Virus record (IMG/VR): IMGVR_UViG_3300044712_001537
Location: 1 to 45,344 of that record
Length of the DNA stretch: 45,344 bases
Source: a virus
Direction: 5' to 3' (one strand)
Shown here: in pieces, positions 45,271 through 45,344 of the stretch
Numbering within the stretch: position 1 is the first letter of the stretch
Layout: every line of letters starts with the position of its first letter
Translations under genes and position numbers: made by a program
The notes under the pieces: generated by a model
The model's input: only the letters and a program-made list of their open reading frames with translations
Databases searched by the model: none
Told to the model about the DNA's origin: nothing

Positions 45271-45344
45271 CGCTGCAGCGCGCCGGCGGCCATCGCCCGC
45301 GCCACCGCCTCGCTGACGGCACCATGCGCCTGCAGCAGCGCATC
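45271..45344 (-). pseudogene. cinA: Host cinA/pncC-type gene fragment, interrupted by the phage
   Basis: On the minus strand the frame from 45344 reads DALLQAHGAVSEAVARAMAA then GAL, matching the 'AHGAVSE-VA-AMA-GAL' stretch of the C-terminal nicotinamide-nucleotide amidase domain of CinA/PncC. The match stops at the phage end; what follows (QRAPVKRRAINAG) is phage-derived, with a stop soon after. CGCTG (45271-45275) is the predicted 5-base target duplication. The rest of the gene should lie to the left of base 1. Only 24 codons are visible, so the assignment is moderate. Confidence 0.62.

Noticed and set aside
1-45344. tRNA or rRNA genes
   Set aside because: I found no cloverleaf-like segment with CCA-type end or T-loop signature and no rRNA-like stretch.

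Overview
The window is essentially one complete Mu-type transposable prophage (bases 1 to about 45270) followed by 74 bases of host chromosome. The very high GC content, the 4-base ATGA/GTGA overlaps between genes and the gene families suggest a beta-proteobacterial host of the order Burkholderiales; this is inference. Base 1 starts with TG and the right end closes with CA. Both ends carry repeats that start 18 bases from the terminus and recur 22 bases further in. The right flank reads as the middle of a cinA/pncC-type gene, so the phage seems to have inserted into that gene.

Layout. 137-10840, leftward: an early operon of 21 genes of BcepMu type. It runs from a BcepMu gp16-family HTH protein through several small unknown proteins, a DDE (Tn552-like) transposase and its AAA+ partner, a Mu Gam-like protein, a lipoprotein and an HD phosphohydrolase, to GemA and the activator Mor at the far end. 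10841-11002: divergent switch region. 11003-14044, rightward: an XRE-type repressor and accessory genes (zinc ribbon, lipoprotein, a DUF6731-like protein, a membrane protein). 14121-15908: endolysin, holin-like protein, lipoprotein and two small Mu-type proteins. 15916-29647: Mu-type packaging and head genes (small and large terminase, portal, F, G, protease/scaffold I/Z, major capsid T). A 4-kb block of beta-rich, fibre-like proteins, including a BNR_4-type propeller, lies between the two terminase genes. 29766-42281: gp36/gp37-like genes, then a lambda-type siphovirus tail (tube, G/GT with a -1 frameshift, tape measure, M, L, K, I, J). 42622-45075, leftward: an accessory operon with a DUF932 protein, an unknown protein, an Aca2/YdiL-like regulator and a small XRE protein.

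How it works together. The repressor faces the leftward early promoter. Early transcription gives transposase, ATPase and accessory proteins, and lastly Mor. Two almost identical sites, each a GAAGTT-CTTC-AACTTC dyad with a conserved -10-like element 20 bases downstream, stand directly before the endolysin gene and before the protease/scaffold gene. These are the positions of Plys and PI in phage Mu. I infer that they are late promoters driven by the Mor-family protein, since no second C-type activator is visible. The most novel parts are these paired late promoters, the Aca2-like accessory locus (a possible anti-CRISPR neighbourhood), the fibre/propeller block with a repeat shared by three proteins, and the 12760-14044 gene pair.
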